From Acephala macrosclerotiorum (Eukaryota; Ascomycota; Leotiomycetes; Helotiales; Mollisiaceae), in contig MU119571.1 in assembly GCA_014904845.1 (NCBI GenBank), positions 1-44,275 of the forward strand: a stretch of 44,275 nucleotides of DNA. The letters run 5' to 3'. The notes under the pieces are model-generated. The model saw only the letters and a list, made by a program, of their open reading frames with translations, was not told the DNA's origin and searched no databases. The translations under genes were made by a program, and so were the position numbers. The first letter of the stretch is position 1, and each line of letters opens with the position of its first letter. Positions 42,701-44,275 of the stretch are shown here, piece after piece.

Positions 42701-44275
42701 ATTTAAATATAAAAAAATATAAAAAATATAATATTAATTAATAATAAAATAATAATTAAAATAATAATATAAAAAAAAATCGAATTTTTTATTTTTTATT
42801 ATTTAAAATAAATTATTAAACTTATAAAAATATTTTAATTTTAAAAAAACTAATATTAAATTGAAAAAAACGTTTAATAAAATTAAATTAAATAATTTTT
42901 TAAAACTTTTTATAATTTTTTTATTAAATATTAATTCGTAAATTAATTTAATAATTTAATAAATTAAATCTCGAAAAATATTTTTAAATAATTAATAAAA
43001 AATATTTTTAAATAAAATAAATATTTTAATAAATTTAATTAAAATTAATTTAAATTTTTTTTTTACGTTTTATCGAATTATTTAAATTTTTATTTATTCG
43101 TAAATACATAATAATTACTTTTTAATAATCTATTAAATAATTTAAAAAAATTAAATAATAATTTCGAATTTTATTATTCGTATATTAAATTAAAATTTTT
43201 TTTTTTATTAATTTAATAAAAATTATATAATTTTAATAATAATCGAATAAAAAACGTTTAAAAATTTACGTAATAATATAATATTTATATTTTTATAATA
43301 AAACTTTAATTAAAGTTTTTATATTATATTATTATTTAAATTTTTTATAATTTATTTTAATATTAATAATAAAATAATAAATATTATTTTAAATCGATTT
43401 TAATTATATTAAAAAACTCGAAATAAATTTATTAAAATAATATATAAAAATTAAATAATTATATTTTTTCAATATTAAATTATTAAAATTTTATTTATTT
43501 TAATATATATTAAAATAATCGTTTTATTAAAAAAAAGTTTTTTTTATATTTATTATTATTATTTTAATATTTTTAAATAAATATTTAAATAAAATTTTTA
43601 ATAAAAAATTTATAATTAAATATAAATTTTAAAATTTTTCGAATTAAATAATAATAAAAAATATATTTTTCGTATTTTTTATTAATCGTTATTTAATATA
43701 TTATAAAAAATCTTATAAATTGTATATATTAAATTCGTGTAATTATTAATAATATTATTTATTTTTCGAATATTATTTTTAAATAATAATTAATTATAAT
43801 AATTTTTAATAATAAATTTATTAATTTAAATTTTCGAAAATTAATTAATTAAATTTTAATCGTATTTAAAAATCCAAAAAATATAAAATCGTTTTTTATT
43901 AAATTTTTAAATAAAATATAATTTTTTTTTAAATCGTTTAAATTTAAAATTTTTATAATAAAAATATTATTTCGTTTATTATTTTTAAAAAAAATATTAT
44001 ATTATTTTTATTTTTAAAAAAAAAATTTTTTTTTATTCGAATTTAAAATTTTTTTATTATTAAATTTATTAAAGTTTTATTTATTATATTTAAAAAAACT
44101 TTAAATAAATTTTTTTTTAAAACGTATTTAATATTTTAAAATTTATAAATCTTTTTTTAAAATTTTTTTTATTTATAATATTTTTTATTTATTTTATTAA
44201 TTTATTATAATAAAATATAATTTTAAATTATTAATTTTTTAAAATATTAAATGTTTTTTTATTTATTAATTATTT
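39770..44275. other. AT-rich RIP-like block, right side
   Basis: A/T-dominated to the end of the window. C and G survive very largely as CpG (for example ATTCGTATTAATATTATCG and CGAAAAACGTAAA). Only low-complexity frames occur. A slightly GC-richer stretch at about 42,380-42,560 surrounds a 28-base A-run. No gene is supported. Confidence 0.75.
42441..42468 (+). repeat. 28-nt poly(A) run
   Basis: An uninterrupted run of 28 A, the longest homopolymer I see in the window. It is flanked by TTAAATTGTTG on the left and GCGAACGATAAAATCG on the right. It could be the tail of an inserted retroposon (LINE type) in the plus orientation, or slippage in AT-rich DNA. Confidence 0.7.

Noticed and set aside
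1..44275. tRNA, rRNA or CRISPR features
   Set aside because: I looked for B-box-like GGTTCGANTCC strings, rRNA-like conserved blocks and regularly spaced short repeats with unique spacers. None was convincing; the 126-bp array has no unique spacers.

Overview
The window looks like nuclear DNA of a filamentous ascomycete (Pezizomycotina). Three things support this. Genes carry short spliceosomal introns (about 49-147 bp, GT...AG, several with CTAAC-type branch sites). The protein families are typical of these fungi: LysM/CBM18/CFEM, GH55, Clr5, fungal 2OG-Fe(II) oxygenase and Tc1/mariner. And the DNA is split sharply into extremely AT-rich blocks and one GC-balanced gene island. I cannot name the species. 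In the AT-rich blocks most remaining C and G sit in CpG steps and TpA is abundant, the expected footprint of repeat-induced point mutation (RIP); this was judged by eye, not computed.

Layout. 1-18.9 kb is AT-rich, almost gene-free DNA. It is interrupted by three islets of normal composition: about 1.64-3.2 kb, with two head-on pseudogene fragments; 7.64-8.06 kb; and 17.68-17.89 kb. An unmistakable tandem array of about 12 units with a 126-bp period lies at about 3.42-4.89 kb. The gene island runs from about 18.9 to 39.3 kb. The right block, 39.5-44.3 kb, is again AT-rich; it starts with the decayed 3' end of a probable transposon ORF and contains a 28-nt poly(A) run.

Gene island, left to right: a single-exon hypothetical protein (19128-19970, +); a four-exon secreted protein with one LysM, three hevein-like CBM18 and two CFEM modules (20102-21920, -); a dead Tc1/mariner element with recognisable inverted ends and three in-frame stops (22594-23953); a seven-exon, about 1,657-residue secreted protein joining an N-terminal NucA/NucB-nuclease-like domain to a GH55 beta-1,3-glucanase across a linker with five Lys-Arg sites (24478-29964, +); a Clr5-domain gene with disturbed reading frames (30778-32091, +) and an adjoining hypothetical ORF that may be its 3' part (32311-33048, +); a four-helix MARVEL-like membrane protein (33382-34004, +); a two-exon hypothetical protein (35851-36732, +); and a 2OG-Fe(II) oxygenase-like gene whose 5' end is unclear (36931-38221, +).

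The most interesting part is 20-30 kb. Two large secreted, cell-wall-directed multidomain proteins (chitin-binding LysM/CBM18/CFEM, and glucanase with a nuclease-like domain) are divergently transcribed, and the Tc1 copy sits in the DNA between them. Co-regulation, or a joint role in contact with other fungi or hosts, is inference.
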